Source of the DNA: Cyanodermella asteris | Lineage: Eukaryota > Ascomycota > Lecanoromycetes > Ostropales > Stictidaceae | Reading direction: 5' to 3' | Assembly: GCA_900618795.1 (NCBI GenBank) | Contig: UYJD01000001.1 | Location: forward strand, 3,195,654 to 3,259,653 | DNA length: 64,000 nucleotides | Shown here: piece after piece, positions 35,914-47,032 of the stretch | Position numbering within the stretch: the stretch's first letter is position 1 | Layout: every line of letters begins with the position of its first letter | Made by a program: the position numbers and the translations under genes | Notes under the pieces: generated by a model | Seen by the model: the letters and a program-made list of their open reading frames with translations, nothing else | The model's database searches: none | What the model was told of the DNA's origin: nothing

Positions 35914-37014
35914 AGCGGAGAGAAAGACAGATAGTGCGCAGGCTCAGATGGAGCTCTTCGGAAAGAGAAGGCTGAGGACAGTACTCAAGGTCAAAAGTAC
36001 ACTCGCAAAAGATAGTCTTGGACTGTAGAGATCAAGGCAGACTAGACACTTCCGTAGCACATGGATGCTACTCAAAAGTGGCGACGTAGCTGTCTGGCGT
36101 CCATCGACTGGAAATTGGACGCGGTCTCAAATGTGGTCAGCTCAATGGCAAACCAGTACGTCATGCAGCTGGCGAGGCTGCAATTGGAAGCTGATGACCG
36201 AGAAATGACCGGACAGAAAGCTAAAAGTGCTTCGATGCTGGGGTGGCAACATAGAGAAACGCGATCCGTGCATTAAGCCATTTGCGATGTAAGCCCTTGC
36301 CATGACTTTTCGAGCCTGCATTAGCACGTGTGTCCAATTGCCATTGTATTTTTGACCTGTACCATCATACTAGATACTCAAGCGCCCAGGCTTGGAAGCA
36401 AGCTGCGATCGTTGTCAAAAGCGCAGCGCAGCGGTACCTGAATATGGTGTTGCCCGTCGGTCATCGAGGACCACGTTTGCCAACCCTGCCTTCCGGTGCC
36501 GTCTTGCCGCGCAACGGCAATTTAAGCTTTCCAGAGCTGAGTGTTGGTGCTATCTATTGGTCGACGAGAACGATTTGAACGGTCGAAAGCGGCTGGACGC
36601 GTCAGTCTTACCACCGCCCGCAGGCCACGCCCCCGATCGGCATCTCCCCATTAGCCACCGTCGCCTACTTGTGCTCTTGTTTTGAAACCACTGAGGCCAT
36701 GTCGGTTGTATTTAACCTTGCATCTTGTGAGCAGACTCAAGAGGCTGCTCCTCTCAGGTTAGGATCTACAAGCTCAAGAAGCTGTCCTTATGCAGTGTGC
36801 ACTCTGGTGCCACACCACTTGTATATCCTCGAATTAAATTACGTCGAGCTAGAGACTCTCTAGGGACCCCACGGCCAAGGTCTGACCACCCTTGTGCTCA
36901 GGCTTATAATGTAAATCAGCGTCCCGAAACTTCGATCAATTTCCGCAGATACTCATCGTGCATTCTTCTTTGGTAGGGTTTACATGCAGTATCAGTTTCG
37001 AGTCAAGAGACGAG
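35914..37014. other. Divergent promoter region, no gene recognised
   Basis: 1.1 kb between the divergent GMC gene and the rhodopsin-domain gene. No ORF with protein character and no site I can defend. Confidence 0.4.
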
Positions 37015-38193
37015 ATGAACAACAGGCAGGTCGAGAATGTGGTCGTCACAGTTGTCTTCGGTTCGCTGGCAACGATCGCTGTGATCGGCAGATTTATATC
37101 GAGGAACATTCGAAAGGCGAATTATACCACGTCCGACTGGGCGATGGTCCTTGCCTGGGTACGTCCTGATGATGTTTGCTGTATACAGCGATTATGATCA
37201 AATGATTTACACGGCCTAGTTTTTCGCCGCAACGGCCATCATATCGAATCTCATCGCCGTAGTCGACGGCGGACTTGGCCAACACCAGGAAGTACTTTCC
37301 CCCAGCCAAGTTGGAGTCTACCTGAAGGCTATCACCGCGCTACAAATCCTCTGGGCTGCTGCGGAGGGCTCGATTAAGACCTCCATGTGTCTGCTATACA
37401 CACAGCTCTTTCCACAAAGATGGTTCCATGTTATTGCATACTGCGTTCTTGCTCTCTGCAATGCCTTCGCACTTGCAGTCATTTTCGGGACGATTTTCAT
37501 ATGCGACCCTGTTTCTCTGAGTTGGAATCCTGCACAACCAGGCTCTTGTGGGAACCGGGTCGGCATGTGGGTAGCGATTGGCGTGCTAAACATCGTCACC
37601 GACCTCTGCGTCGTCCTTCTACCAGTGCCAGTACTATCCAGACTTTCTCTCAAACCGACGAAAAAAATCGGATTATTGTTCATATTTGGCTTGGGCATCT
37701 TGTTTGTAACGTTTCCCACTTACAGTGAGCTCGACTGACCTCATCGAACAGCGTTTGCGTCGTGAGTGGCGTCCGGCTCAAGTACTTACTTGACGTTGAC
37801 TTCAGCGGGGATGCGTCATATCAGATTGCCGCCGCAAATATCTGGAGCATCCTCGAGCCTACCTTGGCAATTACATTCGGCTGTGTTCCTACCCTTCGGC
37901 CACTTTTCCAAAGAGCGACTGGGAAATCCTCCAAGCAAAGCGTGCCATTCTGCAACCGGGAAAATACCTACAAGCGGCAGGACTTCACAAAGCTTCCCGA
38001 CGATGATTTAATCATAAACTCGGTCTCAGTCTCGGCGCCTCCGGCAATCCTCGGTGCTCACTCGGAGGCCTCAGACACAGAATGTAATTACAGAATGGCA
38101 GATCTGAGTAATCGGATTGAGGTTACACGTCAATTTGGGGTGAAATACGAGAATAAAGACAAGGCAAATCAAATGTTTGATGCAGCTGATTGA
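37015..38193 (+). CDS. Rhodopsin-domain (PTH11-like) membrane protein
   Basis: Seven-helix fungal membrane protein, 355 aa. Exons 37015-37158, 37220-37701 and 37752-38193. The second intron (GTTTGT...ACAG) removes two frame-breaking stops and joins FGLGIF to VCVVSGVRLKYL, the normal helix-6 sequence. Helix 1 is VENVVVTVVFGSLATIAVIG. Other hallmarks are YTTSDWAMVLAW, SIKTSMCLLYTQLFPQRWF, the loop Cys in GTIFICDPVSLSWNPAQPGSC, IVTDLCVVLLPVPVLSRL, and IWSILEPTLAITFGCVPTLR before the short polar tail. The start ATG 37015 (MNNRQVENV) is chosen because the frame upstream lacks an ATG. It sits between two GMC oxidoreductases; a sensing role for that cluster is speculation. Confidence 0.85.
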
Positions 38194-38329
38194 ACGATCC
38201 GCAAGCAGAATACTAGGGATTTGGATGAAGCGCTCGTTCACAGCACCAGTCCTGTACAACCGCTCGGCGACTCCAGTTTTCGCTTGAGGTACGTGATGCT
38301 TGACACGCAAGAACAAGAGATTGCGCTGC

Positions 38330-40245
38330 TCAGATCCCGTGTTCTTCTCGGATCATGTCTGCGGCCTTTTCTGCCGTTGCATACACGCTCGTTTGAATGT
38401 TACCTCGTGGAATCAAAGGGAAGATACTAGTGTCAACGACCCTCAGATTCTGTACTCCATGCACCTTCAGCCGACTATCGACCACGCCGCCGAGCTCCCG
38501 GGGCATCATTGAGCAGGTGCTTGTCGGATGGTATGTGCTCACCAGAGTCTTTCGCACAAGCTCTTTGGCTTTTTCCACAGTCTCCGCGTATGCTCCGTTG
38601 GGGAGGCGACGTCCGCCATCCTTCACGAAATTCGCCATCGGCTTAGTCTTCACAATGGTCTCAGAGAACATAACATGGCGCGCCAAAACTTCGAGGTCCA
38701 GCGGGTTAGAAAGATAGCCAGGGTCGATGCGGGGATGCTGATTGATACTGGAGGATTCAACATGGATCGAACCACGAGAGAAAGGATGAGACAAGTTGGC
38801 AGGAATAGTCAGGTAGTTACCCGGTTCTCTCATCCCAAGCCAGTCTGAAGGGCCAGGTCCAGCATGCGGATTGAGTTGAAACGCGCAAAGGTGGTACTGT
38901 ACAGTTGAGTCTTTGCCATCCTTAAGAATATCCTTGAGAAGCTTGTACTGTTCCTCTTTGCCCGTGGCAAAACTGCCTTGAGTGTACTGATCAACGAGAC
39001 GGAATAACTCTTGACGCCCAGCCTCGTCGCCTGTCTTATCAAGATACTCCGGCAATGGCATGTAGGAGTTACAGATTGCGCTGGATGTCAATGGACCAGA
39101 GCGATCCTTCTGATATTGCTCAATCATTGCGTCCATGACCCCGGGCTGAGTCAAGGCTTCCGCTGTAGGTGTTCCCTCAACAACTTCGAAGCTAATACTG
39201 GCAAGTGCGTGGTCCTGCATGTTCTCACCGACACCGGGAACATCCACGATGGTTTCAAGCCCAACCGACTTCAAATGCAAAGGATTGCCGATGCCAGACA
39301 GTTCCAGGAGCTGCGGTGACTGAATTGCTCCCGCACACAGCAAGACTTCCCGGTCCGCTTTCACCGTCAATTGCTCGCCGTTGCTGGTGAACTGCACCCC
39401 GGTCGCTTCTGCGTCGGCCTCGGAAGGAACTTTGTTCAGCAAAATCCTGCTCACCTGAGTCTTGGTAAGGACATGTAGGTTGCTGCGCTTTGCGACATTC
39501 TGTGGGTAATACGCCGAAGCTGCGTAGCTCCTGCTCTTGTTGCTGACGTCAACGCTCGTTGGATTGCAGTAGGCTCCTTGCATGATTCCGGTGATTGGAT
39601 CGCCTGTAGTCTCATAATTGAGGTTTTTGAACGTTTTCGGCCATGCCATGTGCAGAGGTCCATAGAAGTCTGACCCTGCGAATGAGACTTTCAACGGTCC
39701 CGAGGTGCCCTGGTTCTCTGGCTCGATCCAGGTCAGCGAGAGATCTCGAATGGATTCGTCTGTAGGTGGCGCAAGCGTATGGAACTTGCGATAATAAGGA
39801 GCCATTTCCTGCCAGTTCCAGCCAGGATTACCAAGCGCAGCCCACGCGTCCAGGCCAGCTTTAGAGGGAAAGACCACCATCCCGTACTGGAGTGCAGAAG
39901 AGCCTCCCAAGACGCGACCTCGGGGGTGCCCGATCACTCGATTATTGAGTTGCTCCTTATGGCGAGCTGTTAGCTCTCTCTACTCACGAGGAGTACAACG
40001 CGCTCATTTACCTGGGGAACAGTTCGGAACATCCAGTCGTACGTTGGGTCATCTCCCATCGATGCCATGAGACCCGGCGTGTTGATTTTTGGATCATCAG
40101 GACGATGTTCTCCTGCTTCAATCACCAATACTGATACCTTGGGGTTCTCTGTCAACCTGTTTGCCAGAACAAGACCCGCGGTCCCGCCGCCTACGATAAC
40201 AAAGTCGTAACTCTTGCCAACCTGCGAGGCTGTGATGTTCACCAT
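38330..40245 (-). CDS. GMC-family FAD oxidoreductase, probably intracellular
   Basis: Second GMC oxidoreductase, 619 aa from ATG 40245. Exons 40245-40012 and 39955-38330; the intron (GTAAAT...TAAG, branch GCTAAC) joins MFRTVPQ to EQLNNRVIGHPRGRVLGG. FAD motif YDFVIVGGGTAGLVLANRLT, then IGHPRGRVLGGSSALQYGMV, AGAIQSPQLLELSGIGNPL (GMC signature 2) and VPGVGENMQDHALASISFEV. The active site is His in VSTYHPTSTCSMMPRELGG and Asn in LIPRGNIQTSVYATAEKAA, the His/Asn pair common in the family. An in-frame extension reaches 40512 with further ATGs, so the N-terminus may be longer. No clear signal peptide from 40245. It converges on the PTH11-like gene with only 136 bp between stops. Confidence 0.88.
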
Positions 40246-41094
40246 ATTCACGGCCGAGACACCTGCTGTATTGGATGGCAGCCGGAGCAATCGATCAAAG
40301 AAGTGTGACTGATCTGGCAGGAGATCCGAATACGAATGTTGTGAGGAGGATGCTTGCTTGTACACGTCCGCATTACTGCCGGGAAAGGGCTGTTGGCGGG
40401 GAAGGCCAAGTGGCCCTCCTGTCCGAAGCCAGAAAGCTGAGTACGGAGAACGACGCTGCTGTACGTTGACGTCGAAGAGCATAATGGCTTCATGGTGCGA
40501 CGGCTGAAGCAATCAGGCGAAGCTGTAATAAACTCAAATGTGCCCCACAGCGGGTCACAGTCTATATCAGGTATAGATGCCCCTCCACTTCCCACGGACT
40601 ATAATCCAGCCCTCAAAATTGTGGGCCCATGTACTCGTTGCACGATCTTCGGAAGCGGCGTGAGAGACATCAGGTGTTGCACACCTCACTCCTACACGAT
40701 GTGCTGGACAGCAATTAGAGCATACTACCGCAGTCATACGTTGCTTGGTCGAAAGGTTGACAGTTTTTAATTCGATCCTGCATTGACCGTCTACAACCTC
40801 ATTCTTTCATGGCAGACGTATTCAATCTCAGCTTCCCGTGCCTTATCCTCTTTTGCCATCCTGCTAAGGCAATCCGGTTTTGGTATTGTCTGTACTTTAA
40901 TATCCTCTGCCCTCATGGACGCTCTTGCAGCATCATCAAAGTTGCCAATACTTTTTGTGAGCACGTGATTCGTTGTTGGAGTATGCCTAATAAGTCGTTA
41001 TCGATGATTTGGCATCAACGCCAATCCTGGTCCTCGTTTGATAGTTAAAGCAGCGGCGTTGAACCATGTATGGAATTAGCTAACAAAATACAAA
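40246..41094. other. Intergenic, no gene recognised
   Basis: Contains a possible 5' extension of the minus-strand GMC gene (to 40512). It may also hold eroded N-terminal exons of the P450 relic, which I could not trace. Confidence 0.35.
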
Positions 41095-42041
41095 GGTGAC
41101 TGGTATAAGGCTTGCGTCATTCCCGACAAACACCATCAGACCGCAATGTCAGAAACATCGGCTATCCGAAAGCAAGCGATGAAGAAAATATACGCTCCTG
41201 GCTACGCTTCAGCATCGGCTCTCCACCAGGAGAGTTACCTCGATACCTGCATTGCTCAACTCAACCCGCATCTAGAGCGCTTCGTTGAGAGTAAGTCACC
41301 AATCCATCTCGAAGAATGGCTCCATTTCTGGTCCTTCGATTCGGTCGCCGAGCTCGTCTTTAGCGGGTCGTTCGGCTTCCTGGCCAGGGGCAAGGATGTC
41401 ACGGGGAGCATTGCTAATGCTCGGTCTTCTCCTTGTACTTATCAACCATCGCTCACATGTACTGGCTCCATGATTTTCTGCTTGGGAACCCGCTGCCAAG
41501 TATGCTTGGGCTTAAACCGAGCCAGCATATCATGGACACGACAGAGCAGGCTTCTGAAGCATGGAGGAAGAATCCGAGCGCAAGGCAGGACATGATAGAG
41601 CAATGGAGCGATGCAAGGCGGAAAGCGATAGCTTCCGGAGCGACGCCGGTGGTGGAGGAGGAGGATTTCGTGCAAAATGCTGCGAGTACGATCACGGCCG
41701 GGAGTGACACAACAGCCACCACTTGCCAAGCCGTGATTTACTCCAGCCTGAAGTTCCCAGAGAAAGGAAAATTGCTGCGAGCAGAGATTGACAAGGCCGT
41801 TGCTGAAGGTCGCTTACCTCGAGAGGGAGTGGTATCAGCGAACCAAGCATCAGAACCTGACTTATTTGCAAGCGTTTGTGGGTCCCGTCCTGGATTGCGT
41901 CAACACTGCAACGGAAGCTAATGTGATCTGTGAAATAGTTCAAAGAAACCTTGCGATACTTCCCACCTGTGCCTAGCGGCTTCCCCAAGGATCGTTCCGG
42001 ACGGTGGTTTGCGGATTGGCAACAGACACTTTGCTGCTGGG
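41095..42041 (+). pseudogene. Cytochrome P450 relic (pisatin-demethylase-like group)
   Basis: Starts in mid-protein at WYKACVIPDKHHQTAMSETS, continues RKQAMKKIYAPGYASASALH and LEEWLHFWSFDSVAELVFSG, then shifts frame near 41410-41440. It resumes at HMYWLHDFLLGNPLPSMLGL and reaches the I-helix AASTITAGSDTTATT. A further one-base shift near 41850 separates ANQAS from NLTYLQAF. A plausible intron (GTGGGT...ATAG) then gives the K-helix FKETLRYFPPVPSGFP with the ExxR motif, and RIVPDGG after yet another shift. The relic stops at HFAAG exactly at a GTAAGA donor (42042). No haem-binding FxxGxRxCxG sequence follows, and no membrane anchor precedes. Function is lost. It lies beside two GMC oxidoreductases. 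Confidence 0.85.
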
Positions 42042-42614
42042 GTAAGAGTGCACGCTTCGTCTGACGTCACAGAAACCACGGCGAAACAAAAAAAAAAAGA
42101 AAAGAAAGTGGAGGGTGCTCCAAGTGAAAACAGGGGATCCCCATCAAGAAGCGCTAAAGAACACCCCTAGAGCTTCAACTACTTTCAACCGTGACCCCTA
42201 AAAGACTTTTCAGCGCGTGAGGAGAGCATCACTGTTCGACCCTGCGAGACGGCTTAGCGAACCGAGTCGCCAACTTGAGAAGTACTTCATTCCAGTACGC
42301 GGACTCACCACCCTCTAATACCTCTGGCGCAATTCGTATATGAGCCTCGCTAGCGCAACTAGCAGTTGGGTGTCGGGTACAATTCCTGTCCCGGCCGACA
42401 GATCGCGTTGATTCAGGTCAGCAAGTGTATGGCCACACTATTACGCGACTTCAAATTCCAGCTTGTGAATTCAGAATAGCAATGGAGCTACCACAATTGT
42501 TTCACAGTTGCGCCCCACCACTGGCCCTGTCAAGTTCTACGGCGTGATGTCAAAGCTGAGGACGGGTCATAGCTATGATGAATCATCTTAGCCGAGCACA
42601 GACATCGATAGCTT
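42042..42614. other. Intergenic; A-rich tract and a TGACGTCA palindrome
   Basis: TGACGTCA at 42062-42069 is followed by 11 consecutive A (42088-42098) and GAAAAGAAAG. The rest is the 3' flank of the HET gene. No ORF with protein character. Confidence 0.4.
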
Positions 42615-45600
42615 TCAATAAAATCGAAACTTCTTTCTCTCCCATCCATCGCCACCAATCTTGAGCTGGACGCCTTCCTTTGTGGAGGCAAGACCGACCC
42701 GCCTGTAAACCTCCTTTGTTATGCTGACGAAGTCGAGGCTTGGGCTCGACCAATCCATCTCTTTTACCTGCTTGTAGCTTCTCTGGAGCATGATGAATAT
42801 TTGCCATTCCCATCTCTTCTGGTTCGACTCGGGAAACTCGTTGAGCGAGCAGACGTGGAGTAGAAACAAATCATGGTCGGCATATCCGCGTGCTCTATGG
42901 GTAGCTCGAAGGGCCCGCTTGCGTCGCCTTTCGTCTCCCTCGTCCTCGAAGCTGCTATCTGCGTCGCTGTCGAGGTCTTCACCTGCAAATGGCATCTCCC
43001 AGCGGGAGGGCACGTCAAAGTTGACAAAGCTGTGCTCCCGTGACTCCCAAGGGAAAACATCTGCCGTTGACAGAAGCTCCTTCTGGTACGTATCCTCGCC
43101 GACATATGGGTGCAAAAAGCCCTCGGTAGGTATGTAGCCATCTGCTTCAACAGCACCAAACTTGTCTGCTGATGAGACTGGGAATACCATTGGCCTGTGA
43201 AAGTCCGCGTCGACTCCTGGCCGCACCAGAGCATCTGAGGCGTCTTGCACGAGTGACTCGTCCGGTCCAGCCAAACGGGCTATGAGCGACGCCCAGCTCC
43301 AAGAAGGCACCTTGCTGCTTCCTTCGAAGTATTCTGGTCGCACGCTGATCTCGCCTGGTAGGAGATAGGCCCGGCGCGCGGAAGGACCATGGCGCTCGTA
43401 GCTGTCGCGCGTCTGCCATAACAACGATGTGAGACGTGTTCGGCGGGAGCCCCACCATATACCAGCAAAGTAAGCGCAACCCGTCGCGGCAGAAATTTCT
43501 CGAGCAAGGCTGGAGATCCCGGGAAGCAGATCAGAAGGAAAGGTCATATGCCGGGCCGTATAGTACTTGAGCAGCCCATACCAGCCAGTACTGCTCACAG
43601 AAACCAGGCCGCGTGGGTTGGCCGTTGTCGGGCGCCTGGGTTTGAGAACCACGAGGTCGTTATTGGCGGCCCCGATGGCGGGCCTAGTTGGATCGATGTC
43701 GGCAAACTGGCCGTCTTCTCCGAAAAGACACGTCTTACACTGCCAAATCATCTGATCTGCGGTATAATGGAGGATGCGACGGGCAAAGAGACGCTCCTGC
43801 ATGGTCCATGCACGTGCTTTCAGAGACAAAGACGGGGGCTGTTTGCGCAGGTCCGAGTACGAGTCCAAGTCCATGACGAACATTGTGTCTGGCAGAAGCG
43901 GACGTAGAGCTACCGAGCGGCCAATGTGAGGGAACTCCACAGCTTCTGCGTCCGCCAACCTCTCGTGCAGTATGCCGTGCGTCGTTCCCGGAGAGGAGAG
44001 GGCGGAAACGACGAGTATGGCATGGCGGTAATAAAGGCCCATTTTGGACGACTCTTCCACCCAATCATTTCGGTCGTCTTGCTTGATGCATAGTGCGTCG
44101 ATCCAGAGATACCGCACGGCCAAGCCCCGAGCGATTCTAATAGCGTCTCGGAAATTCCGTGATAAGACTTGTTCATCCATAGCTACCAGCCACTCTTTGG
44201 AGTTTTTGCTCTCGAATTTCGTTATGGCACCTCCGTCCTTACCCCAGCAATGACTAAGCGCAATGTATTCTTCAGATGGTGCTAGCGAGCTGCCGTAAAC
44301 GATTCTGAGAACGCTCCTAGTTTGGGTTCCCACATCGAGCAGACGTTTGGGCAAAAATTTTGGGGATTCGGTTCGGCACTGTGGATGAGCCTTCAGGCAG
44401 GTGTCGAGCCATCCTTTGGCGGTATCATAAGATCTTCGAGAGTCGGGGTCGCGCAGTATATTCCTGGCGATCACCGTGGGATGCAAGTCTTTCGTAGAGT
44501 CTGGACCGTCAGCAACTCTTTTTACATTCACAAACGGTGCTTACCTCTCAGCTGGAAGAACTCGAAGAGCGGGTCTTGTGCTTTGAGCGGCTTCCTCCTG
44601 ACAATCTTGAGGTCATCGTATTTCCATTTCCACAGGCCCGGAACAGTCATTACTAGCACATGTACGTTTGGCACATTGTCTCCATCGCAGCAGAATGTGA
44701 CGTTCTCCAGCCCATGCAAGCAAACGGAGCCTGCTGTGAGTCGCAGAGCTGCACTGAATGTGTTTTGATTCTGATTTGGCAGGTCATAGTGTTCGTGGAA
44801 GAAAGAAGTTACCCAAAGCTGCTCGGGACCGGTCATCGTGCCTTTACTGTTGAATAACCACTGAAGGATCGGGTTCTGAGCGGCATGAGTCGATTCGAAG
44901 GCCGGAGGCGGAGAGAGAGAGGGAGAGCGTGGTAAAGTGGCCGCTTCGAGCCGGGGGCTATCCCACGGTCTCCGTCCGGGCTCTGTCCAACGCTTCCAGT
45001 ACTCTTCTTCCTCTTCGTCCTCTGCGCTAATTATCTTGTTGTTTCTTTCGACCTCAGCTTCAATTTTGCCTTCGACTTCGTCGTCGCCATCGCTACCTTT
45101 TGTTATCATATAGTAGCGCTTTTCGATCTGCTCGCCGTAGTAGTCCTTACGGGGGTCATCGGTGTAGTAATAAGCCTCGTTCCCCGCTATCTCGTAGTGT
45201 ACGCTTGAGGGATTGGAATACGAGTCAAAAGGATCGTCCAGAGAACCAGTCTGAGGCCAAGAAGAGCCATAGGACGGGCTCGACGGGAGCTGCGGTTGTT
45301 GGATTAATTCGGAGTCTGAGGACTGACCGAATCTGCTCTCAGGTCGACTCTGCCCATTGTCGTCATCGTCATCACTATCCCGCTTCTCTCCTTGCCTTTC
45401 GTTCCACCGATCAAACCTTGATTTTCTTCTTTTTGTCGCGCTCTCGATGAATGGTCTGAAAAGCCTGCACACAGGACAGCCGGCCTCGGCGGAGACGATC
45501 AGTGCGGCAAATGAACTATGGTGGCGCCATATGCATTTGTGTTTAGTAGCAGGACGCCCTTTTCTATTGTAATGGGGAGGCCGGAGTTTCAAGCAAAGGC

Positions 45601-45913
45601 CGCAGAGCTTCGATGCTTTGGCCTCTGAGGTTGGCTCTGAACTGGAACGCCAACCATGCGGCCAGCTTTCACTTCCAAAAGTAGCCGCTTCGGCAACTGG
45701 CTCCCCCATCGTGCTCCTTGGCAAAGGTTGCTCGCTCGACGAATTTGCATGATTGTTTGACGACGTATTGACGTCTGCTGGTCCATTGTTTCCTGCATTT
45801 CGGGACGGTAGTTGGACAACCAGGCCGTGCTCGAACTCGTGTTGTGCATGTGGTGTTGTCATGACTGCGTCTGTATTTACGGATGAGCTTCGGTTCGCCT
45901 CGGCACGTTCCAT
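42615..45913 (-). CDS. HET-domain (heterokaryon incompatibility-type) protein, about 1080 aa
   Basis: HET proteins trigger cell death on recognition of non-self; most family members are of unknown specificity. Exons 45913-44545 and 44488-42615 (intron GTAAGC...AAAG, 56 bp) give 1080 aa. The N-terminal 450 residues are polar with acidic runs (DSDDDDDNGQ, SAEDEEEEEYW). They also contain a Cys/His group (KLCGLCLKLRPP, KHKCIWRHHSS, AGCPVCRLF), typical of the HET subgroup with a leading zinc-finger-like part. The HET domain begins at about residue 532: EYIALSHCWG, then RYLWIDALCIKQDDRNDW, ILVVSALSSPGTTHGIL and RAWTMQERLFARRILHY, with PSWSWASL later. I start at ATG 45913; a GTG six bases upstream is not used in nuclear genes. 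No partner gene such as an NLR is adjacent. Confidence 0.9.
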
Positions 45914-47032
45914 GGACACATGAGCAGTGTTAGTCTTTGACAGCTTTAAACGTCGCTGTTGATCTGCGCACTAATCTTGCAGTTGAGGACAGAAGCAAGT
46001 CGACATCTCTGCACCAAGAACATCAACGACCAACAGCTCGCTCGCCTGCGTACAGACATTCGCAGCATGGACTGCGGGGTATGTCTATGGGCGGAACGAG
46101 CTGCAGCAGATAGCCTTGCCGTGTCTGAAGACTGCAAGGCTGAATTCAAGCGTACACAGCGGAGAGAGATATTGCGAGCAGCGACGGGCGGATCTCTGCC
46201 ACCTGCTCAATTAAATGGCTCATCTTGCTTTCGCCGAACCGACTTCACGATTCGGGCGTGGTCGTCAGGAAGGCAGCCTGTGCAACGAGGCTGTGGTGCT
46301 TGTCGTTTGCAGTGCATTGATGCAGTATCCTTTGTGAGCTGTAGCCACATGTGCTGCATAGAGCTAAACATCAGGCGGTATGCTGCTGCTATGATTCGAC
46401 TGGCACAAGGAAGGTTGCACATTCACAACGTCCAGACGATGTTACGGAGGGCCAGACACCACGACCTGAGACGACGACAACGCGAAGGTCTGCTCCGGCG
46501 GAATGTTTTCCCGCGACCGATGATACCAGCATCAGGCCCAATGCGGGCTGACACATGTCGCTGCGCAGGTACTTAGCTACCTCCTTTATTGCTACTTCCA
46601 CAGGTCCTTACACAGTCACAGCAGTCAGTGGTAGTACAAGAATGCCTTTAGCTGCACATTCTAGTGATGCTTTGGGTGCGTCAGACAGTGCTAACGGACT
46701 TACTTGGCAACTTAGATGACCAGGTGTCGCCGTTAAGACTTCTGTCGGCCCGCCTTGAGCCCCAAGTCGCTTCAGCGCCCGAAGATTGTACGTGGTATAT
46801 GACGAAAGCCTCATCAAGCTCGTCTTGATCAGCATCTCGTTAGTTAGCTACCAGGACGCTGTGGCGAATCGAATTAAAGGTAGGTATGGCGTCTTGTATG
46901 TCAATGATCTTAAGAATAGGTAGCGTACTAGCTTCGGATGAATACCGTCGTTTAAGAGCTGCTCATCGCCATGGATTATGAAAACTCGAAGACTGGAGTA
47001 ATGTCCTCATGTGGCCCACACGATACAGACTT
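45914..47032. other. Intergenic, no gene recognised
   Basis: A 205-codon plus-strand frame (45959-46576) starts at TTG and is Arg/Cys-rich without a domain; I take it as composition-driven. Nothing else was seen. Confidence 0.4.

Noticed and set aside
45959-46576. 205-codon plus-strand ORF beside the HET gene
   Set aside because: TTG start, Arg/Cys-rich, no family resemblance; best read as a chance open frame.
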